A stretch of 16,322 bases of DNA from Carex sylvatica (Eukaryota; Streptophyta; Magnoliopsida; Poales; Cyperaceae). Both the position numbers and the translations under genes were made by a program. How positions within the stretch are numbered: position 1 is the first letter of the stretch; the number at the start of each line of letters is the position of its first letter. Shown one piece after another: positions 1 to 8,670 of the stretch. The stretch covers positions 1 through 16,322 of the forward strand of contig CAXKVR010000910.1 of assembly GCA_964058845.1 (NCBI GenBank), in the 5' to 3' direction. The notes below the pieces were generated by a model, which saw nothing but the letters and a program-made list of their open reading frames with translations, was not told the DNA's origin and did no database searches.

Positions 1-273
1 TTTGTTTTAAATTTTATAATTTATTCAGGCTAATGGCCCTTAGGTAGTCGTTCAATGTTACATATATATCCTAGAAATCAGGGTTTCCATTTCCATTGGC
101 AGCCTTTGTACCTGCTCTATTTTATTTTAAGAAAGGGTATATTTTGCTTTTTTGTTACTGATTAGGGCATATGTTGAAGAGGACCTGACAAACATAAAAA
201 TTCAAAACCAATGAATTCGTTATATCTTAATCTTCACTTGGAAAACTAATGTAGAATGACATTTGGTTGCCAG

Positions 274-2271
274 TTCATAGGAGCAGTGATGGGGGCTCGG
301 GACCTAAACATTCAAACAGAAAACGGTCAACTGATGATGCCGAGCAATGTCTGCTGCGTGGTGGTCGAGTACCTTCCTGGTGGGGCCCTCAAAACTTTTC
401 TCATAAAAAATCGCCGACGCAAATTGGCCTTCAAAGTTGTCGTCCAACTCGCTCTCGACCTTGCTAGAGGGTATTCTCTCTTATGCTTTGCAATTGACGG
501 ATCTCTTTGAAATTATTGACAGTGGCTGTCACTTTCTCTCTCTCTCTCTCTCTCTTGTTGAGCCAATCTCGATTATGACAATCCGGTTGATGTGGCACGT
601 TGAGTTTGATTTCAACAATACCAAGTTGTGTGGTTAATTGTACCCATTTGAACCAACCTCATTACTAAACTAGTGGTGTGTTTCAGGTCAACTAAGCTCT
701 CAAATTTGTACCTCTTTTATCCTGGTGGCAGTTAAATTAGCACTAGGTTTTAACCATAAAAAAAAAAAATCAGCACTAGGTTTTCTTTAGTTGATTATAA
801 TCAACTCTCAAATGCATGGAGCGAAGCAACAAAAGAGGAATAAAAATGGAACAGATCTGAATAAAATAAAGTTAGACTTGGTAAATTCCAGCTTCTCATA
901 TAACACTGGCGTAATTGTTAATAGATTAAGCTATCTGCACTCGAAGAAGATTGTACACCGGGATGTTAAAACAGAGAATATGCTTCTTGACAAATCTAGA
1001 AATGTTAAAATTGCTGATTTTGGTGTTGCACGAGTTGAGGCTTCCAATCCTAGTGACATGACCGGTGAAACTGGAACACTTGGTTATATGGCTCCTGAGG
1101 TAACAATTAATTCCTTATTTATCTGACGCTTAACACCTAAACATTGCAGTATTTGCAAAAAATGATGAAAATATTTTGCATTATATAAACATAGAACTTT
1201 GTGTTTCATGTGAAGTTGGAATGCACATTTAGTCAACTTGGCTTTGTTTGTTTAATTTGGGTTTTAAAAAAGAGCTGATGAGTGCTATTCATAATCTACT
1301 TGAACAATGCAGGGTGTTTAATGAAAATATGAAAATTGTTTGGTTTTATGTAGATGCAATTAGAAGTTAGGTTTACTGGCAGAAATTTTGTTTGAAATGT
1401 GGAGCAGTCTCTAAAAGAAAGTATCTTAGTCCGAATAAAAATGTTATAGCAGGAAGAACCAAGTTTTTATTTCCTGAGTTATTTCATCAATAATTGTTGC
1501 AAAATAGTTTGTGAGGTTCAAATAAACAATATTTGAATGAAATGAGCAATAACAGCAACAACATGTTCTTAAAATATGAGTTGAGCTAAGCCCATCATAC
1601 TCTCATTGGGAAAAAAAAATTATTCTTAATCAAATACAAGTATATTATTCAATTTCTCTAGTCTAAAGTGTATCTGTATATACAGGTTCTTAATGGAAGT
1701 CCTTACAATAGAAAATGTGATGTGTATAGCTTTGGAATTTGCCTCTGGGAGATATACTGTTGTGACATGCCTTATCCCGACCTCAGCTTTTCGGAGGTGA
1801 CATCGGCAGTTGTGCGGCAGGTAATCTTATACTCGTATGTTTATTTTTTAAATGTTTGTTTCACGTCTACATCTGTAAAATTAAAATATCACTATATACC
1901 CCTAAAGAAAAAGGAATGCCATGCATACTCTACAAGCGCAGAAAAACCTTCTATACTCCTTACACTATTACTCCAGAAATGCCCAACTGCAGGAAGTAAC
2001 TCACTTTGTTAATTTCTCTTAAACTGAACAAGTTTCCCTGACAACTGCATGAAAATTGTAGAACCTGAGGCCGGAGATTCCAAGATGCTGTCCGAATGCA
2101 CTGGCAAATGTGATGAAAAGGTGTTGGGATGCAAACCCTGACAGGCGGCCTGAGATGGAAGAGGTGGTAACCATGTTAGAGGCCATTGACACTAGTAAAG
2201 GAGGTGGAATGATCCCTGTTGACCAGTCTCAGGGGTGCTTTTCTTGCTTCCGCAAACATCGGGGACCTTAA
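274..2271 (+). CDS. Raf-like Ser/Thr protein kinase (MRK1-type, MAPKKK group C), 3' part of gene, four exons
   Basis: Exons are 274-470, 925-1099, 1686-1820 and 2062-2271 (stop TAA), joined by GT-AG introns in phases 2, 0 and 0. They encode the last 238 residues. Numbering from the first visible residue, the catalytic loop HRDVKTEN is at 77-84 (catalytic base D79), the metal-binding DFG at 97-99, and the activation segment ends GTLGYMAPE (116-124). [12 protein letters not shown] and [16 protein letters not shown] belong to the C-lobe. The exact catalytic loop, the segment [12 protein letters not shown] and the tail SKGGGMIP...HRGP match, from memory, the plant MLK/Raf-related kinase 1 subfamily, which transfers phosphate from ATP to Ser/Thr of protein substrates. 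The glycine loop and the ATP-binding lysine lie upstream, outside the window. The tail has two Cys among aromatic and basic residues, which might allow membrane association (inference). All visible kinase motifs are intact, so the gene is probably functional. Confidence 0.93.
535..554. repeat. (TC)10 microsatellite in kinase intron
   Basis: Ten TC units lie in the intron between the first two visible kinase exons. The same intron holds two copies of AGCACTAGGTTTT (739-751 and 772-784) separated by an A-run. Confidence 0.9.
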
Positions 2272-3214
2272 CAAAATAAAAATTTATCTCAATTAAGGAT
2301 GGCTTAATTGTTGTTTTATCAGATTAAGTTCCTTCTTCTCTATCTCTATCTGGCTCTGGCCCGGTTCTGTAAAGATTTTTGTTGTATCATTTGTCGGTGA
2401 CCGTGACCGTGTCTATTATGTATCTGCCAGGTATATTCTCTTGTAAGATTATGGTGTTTAACCTATCCATGTATAAACTAGTATGTTACCGACTTCTCTG
2501 TACATCCTTTCTCCTTTTATGTCCTCCCCACCCATTTTCTTTTCTTTTGATCTGTCGCACAGGGTTTCAGTACTGTTGCACCAGTTGATCAATCGTTGAG
2601 CAGTCAGTGCAATTGTATGTTTTAAAGATGATTAAACAAAATACAAGAACTGCTTGCTAAAAATAAACTAATTTAGGACAAATTCAAAATTAATCCAGCC
2701 ATAACAAAACTTTGTAATCCATTTCCACCAGTTGCTGAACCTTTTTAATACAAATTTTTATGCTGCTGCTGAAATTAATTATATAAATTCAAGTAAGCAA
2801 CAAGTAAAAAACTTTACCTGATCGAGGATTGAGGCTTCTGTAGTTGATTAAGCAAGAGCTTCCTCGGTTCTAGTTTCTACCAAAAACCAAATTCTGATCA
2901 ATGATCACCCCCCCAGACGAACCAAGTTATTTTTATAAATGAGCTTGCTTAATTGCTTATATCCACTAAATATGAAGTTATTCTCCCAAAGTATCGTTCC
3001 ATAGGAATGCAATGCCTATCAGTACTTAAAATGACTGCTAATGGTGTGGGATAGAGATCTTTCATTTGGTTTTGACTTTCAAGATTAACAGAAGGTAAAA
3101 AGTGGCTATCTAAAATCCAGAGTGAGACATAATTGCGACTCGAGGTACGGTTAAAACTTAAAAGGTGAAAGATTGGAGTAAGTATGAAAATATTTAGTAG
3201 AAACCGTTTCAAGA
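2272..3214. other. Kinase 3' UTR and intergenic DNA
   Basis: The start of this stretch should be the kinase 3' UTR. AATAAA-like words occur just after the stop (about 2275) and near 2661, so the poly(A) site is not clear. I see no coding region beyond this. An open frame on the minus strand from 3275 to 2949 is not a gene: its first codons are the RPL37 remnant described separately and the rest is unrelated. Confidence 0.5.
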
Positions 3215-3324
3215 ATAGCCACATGAGCCGCAATTTGCTTTTCTGGAGGAGGAAGATCCTACGACCACACCTCACGCACGGCGTAAGCGCCTTGTTCCTC
3301 CACTCGTTAATGCTACCCCTTCAT
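3215..3324 (-). pseudogene. Ribosomal protein L37 (eL37) gene fragment, frameshifted
   Basis: Read on the minus strand, 3314-3215 aligns with codons 7-39 of the intact RPL37 gene at 13424-14706, by my manual count about 76 of 99 bases, with one inserted T inside the second zinc-finger half. The stretch CVRCGRR is preserved, followed by a diverged FLLQKS. After the insertion the frame shifts; in the shifted frame CGSCGY can still be read. An ATG at 3324-3322 followed by AAGGGG may correspond to the real start, with about 8 bases lost. If so, the intron that follows ATG in the intact gene is missing here, which would fit a processed copy. Homology stops abruptly at the GGCTA word; the last 55 codons are absent. 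It is a dead fragment, not a gene. Confidence 0.85.
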
Positions 3325-3387
3325 CTGCCATAGAAATCGAAGCAACGATAGTCATAGAGAAACCAATGCCATCTAATAGAAAAGGGC

Positions 3388-3393
3388 AAAAAA
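3388..3393 (-). terminator. Pol III T-run terminator of tRNA-Thr
   Basis: Six consecutive A on the plus strand give T6 on the strand transcribed for the tRNA, 16 nt beyond the acceptor end. Confidence 0.7.
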
Positions 3394-3408
3394 TCAGAAC
3401 AGAGAAGA

Positions 3409-3479
3409 GCTCCCGGCGAGGATCGAACTCGCGACCTTTCGCTTACGAAGCGAACGCAATACCACTATGCTACGGAAGC
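3409..3479 (-). tRNA. tRNA-Thr (anticodon CGU)
   Basis: The minus strand folds as a complete 71-nt cloverleaf. The acceptor GCTTCCG pairs with CGGGAGC (one T-G wobble at 4:69). The anticodon stem is TTCGC/GCGAA with loop TTCGTAA, giving anticodon CGT, which reads ACG (Thr). The T arm is GCGAG-TTCGATC-CTCGC. The internal A box (TAGCATAGTGG) and B box (GGTCGCGAGTTCGATCC region) are present, and there is no intron. A run of six T on the transcribed strand (plus-strand A-run 3388-3393), about 16 nt past the 3' end, fits a Pol III terminator. A CAA trinucleotide occurs upstream, as is common in plant tRNA genes. All arms pair, so it is probably functional. Confidence 0.93.
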
Positions 3480-5153
3480 TTCGCGAATTAAAATTGCTAA
3501 TTTTTTACTATCAAAACGGTAATCACAGATTTTCACCAAATTAATGATATTCTCATTCCATCCACAGGCCTCGTTTGATTCAGGAGTAGGTTAGGGTTAT
3601 CAACTAGGGCTGAAAAACAGAGAGTTAATTTATTGTTAATTATGAATTATATGATATTCAGATCTAGATATCCATCCACCGCATCTTGATAATAATTTTA
3701 TTTTTAAAATAAGATATTAAAATAAGATAGGGGTCTCTAATTTTATATTTTATTGATAAATTAAAACTAATATACAATCAAAAAAATAAAAAAATATTAA
3801 ATTGCTCAATGAGTATTAAGCAGGAAAAAAAAATACACATCTCGTAAGACTTGATCAATCAATTTAAAAATAAAATAAAAATACTATAAAAATTCGATTG
3901 TATATCTCTCTCTATAATATGAAAATAGCAATCATAAATAATTTTCGTAACCGCATAGGATACTTATTTTGAAGAACACATAATGGTTTGACAATTATCA
4001 TTTTACCACATCTACACAAATGTAATGGTGAAATTACAGTTTTAAGGTATGGTAGAGAGATAGGGAGAAAGAGCGTTCATAAATAAGTGTGTGGAGTCTA
4101 ATTCGTATCGAAAAATTAGATGTAGATATTTGATATTTAAAATATTTCTGTAGATATAGATAAAAATATGATTTTATATTTTAATTATCTGTATTCAAAT
4201 AGTAGTTATATATATACCATACAGTTTAATATATATTATAAACATATTATGTTATTTACTATTATAGTTAGCTAAATATTATGAACTTTAATATTTTTAA
4301 TAATATATTTTTATTTTTTTAATAAGATATAATTATATCCATAACGTAACCGAAAAATTAAAAAGAAATATAGATACGGTTTTCGAACCATCCGCTCCGT
4401 TTTCACCACCAGCTATCAAGCATTCCTCTTTTTTTTGTGAGTGGGGGTGGGGGATTAAAAATAATTAGTTACTGATGCAAAATGAATTTTACATTATTGG
4501 AAGATTGAATGTGCAAAAAGTAAATCATGTAATGATTTCTGATACCTAAGATTTAAAATGTACACATGATTAAATAATATAATTCTGTAAGCTTGATTAA
4601 CTCTAGCTGTAAGGTTACTTTAAAGATTCTCACTAATAGATTGATTCCTGTGATGCAAAGAATCATTGATTCATGTTAAAACTATATTTATTAGTGACAA
4701 TTACATTATGGTGAAACTAGAGAATTCCAATTCTAGTACAAAATTACATAGACGAAGCGCAATGTTATAATCAGAATCAATATATTTTAAGAAGGGATTG
4801 TTATTTTGAGGGCATGAATTATACTTTTGAGTGCTGAGAATTTTTTTTATTTTTAATTCAATTTTACCCCTTGTTGAATACTTTCTTATTTTGTTTCGCA
4901 TTAATTCATGTTATCAATTATGGAAGGAGAATTCGTGATTTTTTTTGTTTAAATAATCCTGCTATTAATTCATGCCTTCTTTTTTTTATGATTGTCGGCA
5001 ATTACCGACAATAGATATATTGATAAAAAAATTTATTTACAAGTTCTAATTATAATAATTAATTACCAACTCCTACACCTATACAAGGAGTTAGTAGGAT
5101 CCCCATTTCAACCACTTTTCAAGATCTCACGTAATAATTTAAACGTATAATCG
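3480..5153. other. AT-rich intergenic DNA with a hAT-like candidate
   Basis: No coding region is seen. The first part holds the weak transposon candidate at 3605-4412. A perfect 8-bp inverted repeat ATTGTCGG/CCGACAAT with a 6-nt loop sits at 4991-5012. The remainder is low-complexity A/T sequence. Confidence 0.5.
3605..4412. mobile_element. Possible degenerate hAT-like non-autonomous element
   Basis: The left end reads TAGGGCTGAAAAACAGAG and the reverse complement of the right end reads CTGGTGGTGAAAACGGAG, 10 of 18 identical without gaps. The flanking octamers are TTATCAAC (3597-3604) and CTATCAAG (4413-4420), 6 of 8 identical. This is the arrangement expected of hAT elements (8-bp target duplication, short imperfect terminal repeats). 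The 808-bp interior is A/T-rich and non-coding. The match is weak and could be chance. Confidence 0.3.
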
Positions 5154-5520
5154 CTAGTTTTCTATATCCATTTCGGTATCATTGATTAAGCGATGCACCA
5201 CCCTTCTTTTTGCCGAGAATAGCCTCATATTTCTCTCTCGCCAGAGGACCCAAACTCCTGCTACCCAGACTATATCCCAGTGCGATCTTTGCGTATTTTG
5301 CTTCCTTCCGTTGGTCTAGGCCGTTGCTATGCCCACCGCACCTGTAACAGAGATATTGTATTGCGTCATCAAGTCTCTCCAAAACTGTGCGACGTACACA
5401 TAGTCCCACATGATGTGATCCCTGATCTCCACCGAATTAGCCGAGCAGAGGTGACAACCCATTTGTACCGTGCAACCTCTGTAATTCATGCCTATCAATC
5501 ATGTTCATATTTTGAACAAT
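5154..5520 (-). pseudogene. LINE (non-LTR retrotransposon) fragment: zinc-binding RT-associated domain
   Basis: Minus-strand frame 5501-5154 encodes a segment typical of the zf-RVT domain that follows the reverse transcriptase in plant LINEs. It has CHLC followed by a DHIMWDYVYVAQFW stretch (canonical form C-x2-C...H-x6-C...W), then WVAGVWVLWRERNMRLF, the usual aromatic block before the RNase H domain. The last metal ligand, normally Cys, is replaced. An in-frame TAG at 5318-5316 interrupts the frame, and the expected upstream residues (RHELQ) appear in another frame near 5487, so there is also a frameshift. No RT or RNase H domain is attached. It is less A/T-rich than its surroundings. It is a dead fragment. 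Confidence 0.8.
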
Positions 5521-5937
5521 CTGAAATAATTTTTCTAAGTAATTAATTGACGAGATAATTCATTGAGAACGGTAAAAAAAATAACGGTAAACAAATTCTT
5601 TGAAATTTTGTTAGGTCCTATATGTGCAAATAAAATTATGAAAAAATATAACATGTTAAATTTTTTAACCTTCTTAGAAGCTAATTAAAGTTTCGTATTT
5701 TCTAATTTTTTTTTTGTGAATTAAATAGATAATTTTATTTTGTGAAGATCTTTCCTTGTCATATGATTGGGTTTATTCTATTTTCAATTTTTGTGTCCTT
5801 TTGTTGTTCAAGTTAGAAGTAGTTCGATTGATTATAATTTGAAGAATCACCTGTATAGCACTAATCTAGTGTAATATTGACTGTATTAACTTTCAAATAA
5901 ACAATAAATTAGTAGCTAGGTCAAGAAAAATAAATTA
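5521..5937. other. AT-rich intergenic DNA
   Basis: No gene is seen. A 13-mer TTGTTAGGTCCTA at 5608-5620 recurs at 6372-6384 in the same orientation, on the other side of the small hAT-type element. Confidence 0.5.
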
Positions 5938-5945
5938 TATATGTA

Positions 5946-6117
5946 TAGAGGCGGACTCAGAATTTTTGTGGAGGGTTGGGGAGCAAAAAAAATTTCAAGG
6001 AGAAACAAAATCTACAATACCTATAGATCACCACTAAAACTCAAAATCTAGAAGGGCGGCTGCCCCTTGGTTCCATACCGAAAGCCTCCACCTGATTCTA
6101 TACTGAATCTGCCCCTG
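5946..6117. mobile_element. Small hAT-type MITE (172 bp)
   Basis: The left end TAGAGGCGGACTCAGAAT and the reverse complement of the right end CAGGGGCAGATTCAGTAT agree at 13 of 18 positions. The flanking octamers are TATATGTA (5938-5945) and TATATATA (6118-6125), 7 of 8 identical, as for an 8-bp target duplication, although the A/T-rich site weakens that evidence. The interior has GGGCGGCTGCCCC and no coding potential. Ends of the form YAGRGGCGGA are common in plant hAT non-autonomous elements (established knowledge). Confidence 0.6.
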
Positions 6118-6407
6118 TATATATATATAAGAAAGAGATTGAGTTTGCAATGCATGTCGTTTTGGTGCCATAGATTTTCAACGCAGTTGGTCATTGGTAC
6201 ATACTCTAGTCCAAAACAAGATCTACTTTCAGAGGACATCTCTGGGTTTTTTTTTTTTCTTTCCAATTTTCTTTTCCTTCTATATTGGAATCAATATCAT
6301 ATCGGTAAAAGTTAAAATAATTACATTCCTTATTTATGATTTTCATAAATATATAAAATCTGTCATTTGTATTGTTAGGTCCTAAATGTTTTCTTTCTTA
6401 GTAGTAA
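6118..6407. other. Intergenic spacer between two transposons
   Basis: An A/T-rich spacer of about 290 bp lies between the hAT-type MITE and the Mutator-like element. Short open frames here contain homopolymer Phe runs from T-tracts and are not genes. Confidence 0.5.
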
Positions 6408-6416
6408 TTTAATCTA
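6408..6416. repeat. Left 9-bp target site duplication of the MULE
   Basis: TTTAATCTA directly abuts the left terminal repeat; its partner TTTGATCTA is at 8288-8296 with one mismatch. Confidence 0.75.
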
Positions 6417-6611
6417 GAGAAAATTTCTAGTGTCCATATAAAAACATAAAGTAGCCAATATCCCTATCAAAACAACATAATAACCAATATCCCTATCAAA
6501 ATTTTGTATTATTTCTTTTATCCCCATTTTACTTATTTAACTCTTTATTTAATTATTTTAATATTAAATTGACAAATTTATCCTCTCCTTCTTCAAACCT
6601 TTAATACCTTC
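6417..6611 (+). repeat. Left terminal inverted repeat of the MULE
   Basis: It pairs with 8120-8287 in inverted orientation. It contains a 29-bp period tandem duplication: CCAATATCCCTATCAAAA occurs at 6455 and again at 6484, while the right arm has a single copy. Confidence 0.85.
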
Positions 6612-7384
6612 TCTCAAATTTTTTTTTTCATGCTCACCTATTTTCCCCGACTTCTCTCTCGCCCTCTCCTCTCACTTAACCTTTAATCTCCAAGCCCATA
6701 TCCTACCCTCCCCTCTTGCTCTCAGCGACAAGCATCAAATAAATTTCCTTTTTTCAAAAGAGACTCGTCTCCAGTTTTACCTCAGCTCCTTTTATCTCTT
6801 TGGCGGACATAAGTACATAACTGTAAACCAAAATGTATATTTTTTATGACAAAAACACTTCAATAGCTAGAAATTTCAAATTGTAATGTAAAATATTATT
6901 TCATCTTTATCAAATAAGAAAGCTATATATCCTCGCACAAAAAAAATTGAATAATTGTATTCCTACAATAGGACGGTTTGGCATTTGTTTTTTGCTTACT
7001 ATACATGAAATGCTTAAAAAGAAAGGGCTGTAGCTTTGCATATTTTTGAAAAGTGATAGATATATATTTTGAATTGAGACATTTGGGCAGTGGAGAATTA
7101 AATTTCAAATCCTTTTGAACCATATTTATCGGTCAGTATCAATTAGGAAAGTGCTGATACAGTTCTCTATATTGACTAATTAATTGAGGATTAATTTGGT
7201 GAATTTAAGAGATATTAAGGACTATTATGCTTTTGTAATACTGATTGCTCATTTCTCTTCTTTGCAGGTGACTTAGGTCGATGGGTTGTAAGTTTTCTTG
7301 AACAAGTAACTAAAATTAATGATAATTCTTAATCTAGAGCTATTGGTGACAGTAGCCTTATAAATTATTAGGCAATAAGAAGTT

Positions 7385-7391
7385 TGTGTGT

Positions 7392-7422
<31 letters not shown>

Positions 7423-7423
7423 G
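7385..7423 (+). repeat. (TG)11 followed by G18 tract
   Basis: Alternating TG (7385-7406) runs directly into eighteen consecutive G (7406-7423). It lies inside the MULE interior. Length may be unreliable in assembly. Confidence 0.9.
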
Positions 7424-8119
7424 TTTGCATTTGCATTTGAGCATGTAACTAAAATAAATGGTAATTCTAAATGTAAAAATCTATGTGATGGAAGTAGCTT
7501 TATATATACAAAGGTATAAGGTTCTATTTGTTTAACGGATAGAATTTATAAATTACTCCGTTAATCTTTGTGCGGAAGCGGATCTTGCGAGCGTAGCAGT
7601 ATTACTGGTTCTGCAAGGAATCACAAGCCGAAACCGGAAGCCCTGCGTTTTCCACGACCTAAAACCTTAAAGTCTTAACAGAGTGTTCTCGGTGCTCTCT
7701 GTTTTTTCTCTCTTTTAATTGGCTGTCACTATCTACACATTTTTCTTCTGTTAGAGAAGAGACAGAAGGATAGAGTTTATATAATAAACAATGCACCTCT
7801 TTATAAAGGGTCAGCACATTTTTATAATGGGTCAGATAATGGATTCAGATTTTTCATAACGGGCAAACCAATTAATAAATCCAACAGTTTGTACATAGTT
7901 TGCAGTTGATCATGTAATTAATATGAATGATAATTTTGAAATCTAAAAAGGAGATCCTGGCCTGGCCATGAGAAAATAAAAATCCAGTGAAAACCTTTGT
8001 CAAAGTTACCGTGATTGGAACAAAAGTTGGAAGAGCACAACAAGAGGATTGAAGCTCAAAATGGTACAAGACAAGCATTCAGATTCCCTAAGATATCTCA
8101 AACTTTGAGTTGATCTGTG

Positions 8120-8287
8120 GGAAGGTATAAAGGTTTGAAGAAGGAGAGGGTAAATTTGTTAATTTAATATTAAAATAATTAAATAAACAGTTAAATAGGT
8201 AAAATGGGGATAGAAGAAATTATGCAAAGTTTTGATGGGGATATTGACTATTTTAAGATTTTATATGGGCACACTATAAATTTTCCC
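8120..8287 (-). repeat. Right terminal inverted repeat of the MULE
   Basis: The reverse complement of 6417-6611 with scattered mismatches and lacking the extra 29-bp copy found in the left arm. Confidence 0.85.
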
Positions 8288-8296
8288 TTTGATCTA
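8288..8296. repeat. Right 9-bp target site duplication of the MULE
   Basis: TTTGATCTA matches the left flank TTTAATCTA at 8 of 9 positions. Confidence 0.75.
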
Positions 8297-8545
8297 AAAG
8301 AAAGAATGGAAGAAAAAATAATTGAGGACAAAGTTGGTATAAAAGACAAAAAAAATATTTCAGCTATCAATAATAGAATTTTTGAGTTCAAAATAGCGCT
8401 TCCCTTTTAAGAAATATAACTATTTTGGGAGTTTTGTTTGAAGGAAATATGTGTATTATATGAAGTAATTATAAATAAGTTCAATTGGATGAACCGGCCT
8501 TCTATTCTAAACATAGGTGAATATCAAATCCCTACTCTCATGACC

Positions 8546-8554
8546 TATATAAAC
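8546..8554 (+). promoter_or_regulatory. Candidate TATA box of the TPX2-like gene
   Basis: TATATAAAC lies 125 bp before the ATG at 8671, a spacing that would leave a 5' leader of roughly 90 nt. This is a sequence match only. Confidence 0.4.
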
Positions 8555-8670
8555 ATATAGTATAGTTGCCTAATCAACATTGCTAGCATGCTTATTTAAA
8601 CAGCGCCTCTATTAACGAACGCTCTTCTCTAGTATCAAATTTCTTTCTGTTGGAATTTCTTGTTTGGACC

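Larger units (their letters stand above)
6417..8287. mobile_element. Non-autonomous Mutator-like element (MULE), 1871 bp, long TIRs
   Basis: Left (6417-6611) and right (8287-8120, inverted) ends are long inverted repeats, about 195 and 168 nt and strongly similar throughout. Shared words include AATATCCC, TTTAATTATTTTAATATTAAATT and CTCTCCTTCTTCAAACCTTTA (split here for length: CTCTCCTTCTTC then AAACCTTTA). Outer ends are GAGAAAATTTCTAGTG and GGGAAAATTTATAGTG. They are flanked by 9-mers TTTAATCTA (6408-6416) and TTTGATCTA (8288-8296), 8 of 9 identical. Long TIRs with a 9-bp duplication define the Mutator superfamily. The left TIR is longer because of an internal 29-bp tandem duplication. The interior encodes no transposase; it contains a pyrimidine-rich tract, a TG/G tract, a diverged direct repeat and a GC-richer island. 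Confidence 0.85.

Noticed and set aside
437..637. 66-codon open frame with a long Ser-Leu run
   Set aside because: The run comes from the (TC)10 microsatellite in the kinase intron.
2822..2884. Minus-strand exon-like stretch ending at a GTAAAG donor
   Set aside because: No frame gives a recognisable protein and no partner exon was found.
2949..3275. 108-codon minus-strand open frame
   Set aside because: Its first residues (RCGRR...QKSK) are the frameshifted RPL37 fragment; the remainder has no recognisable domain and no homologue that I know.
5280..5546. Plus-strand open frame of 88 codons
   Set aside because: It is antisense to the LINE zinc-domain fragment, which has clear homology.
7565..7850. 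LTR retrotransposon end
   Set aside because: The word TTGTGCGGAAGCG and a TATA-like stretch suggested a copia-type LTR, but no paired LTR, primer-binding site or gag/pol frame is visible.
8204..8410. 68-codon plus-strand open frame starting MGIEEIMQSF
   Set aside because: Its first part is the right TIR of the MULE and the rest is low-complexity A/T sequence.
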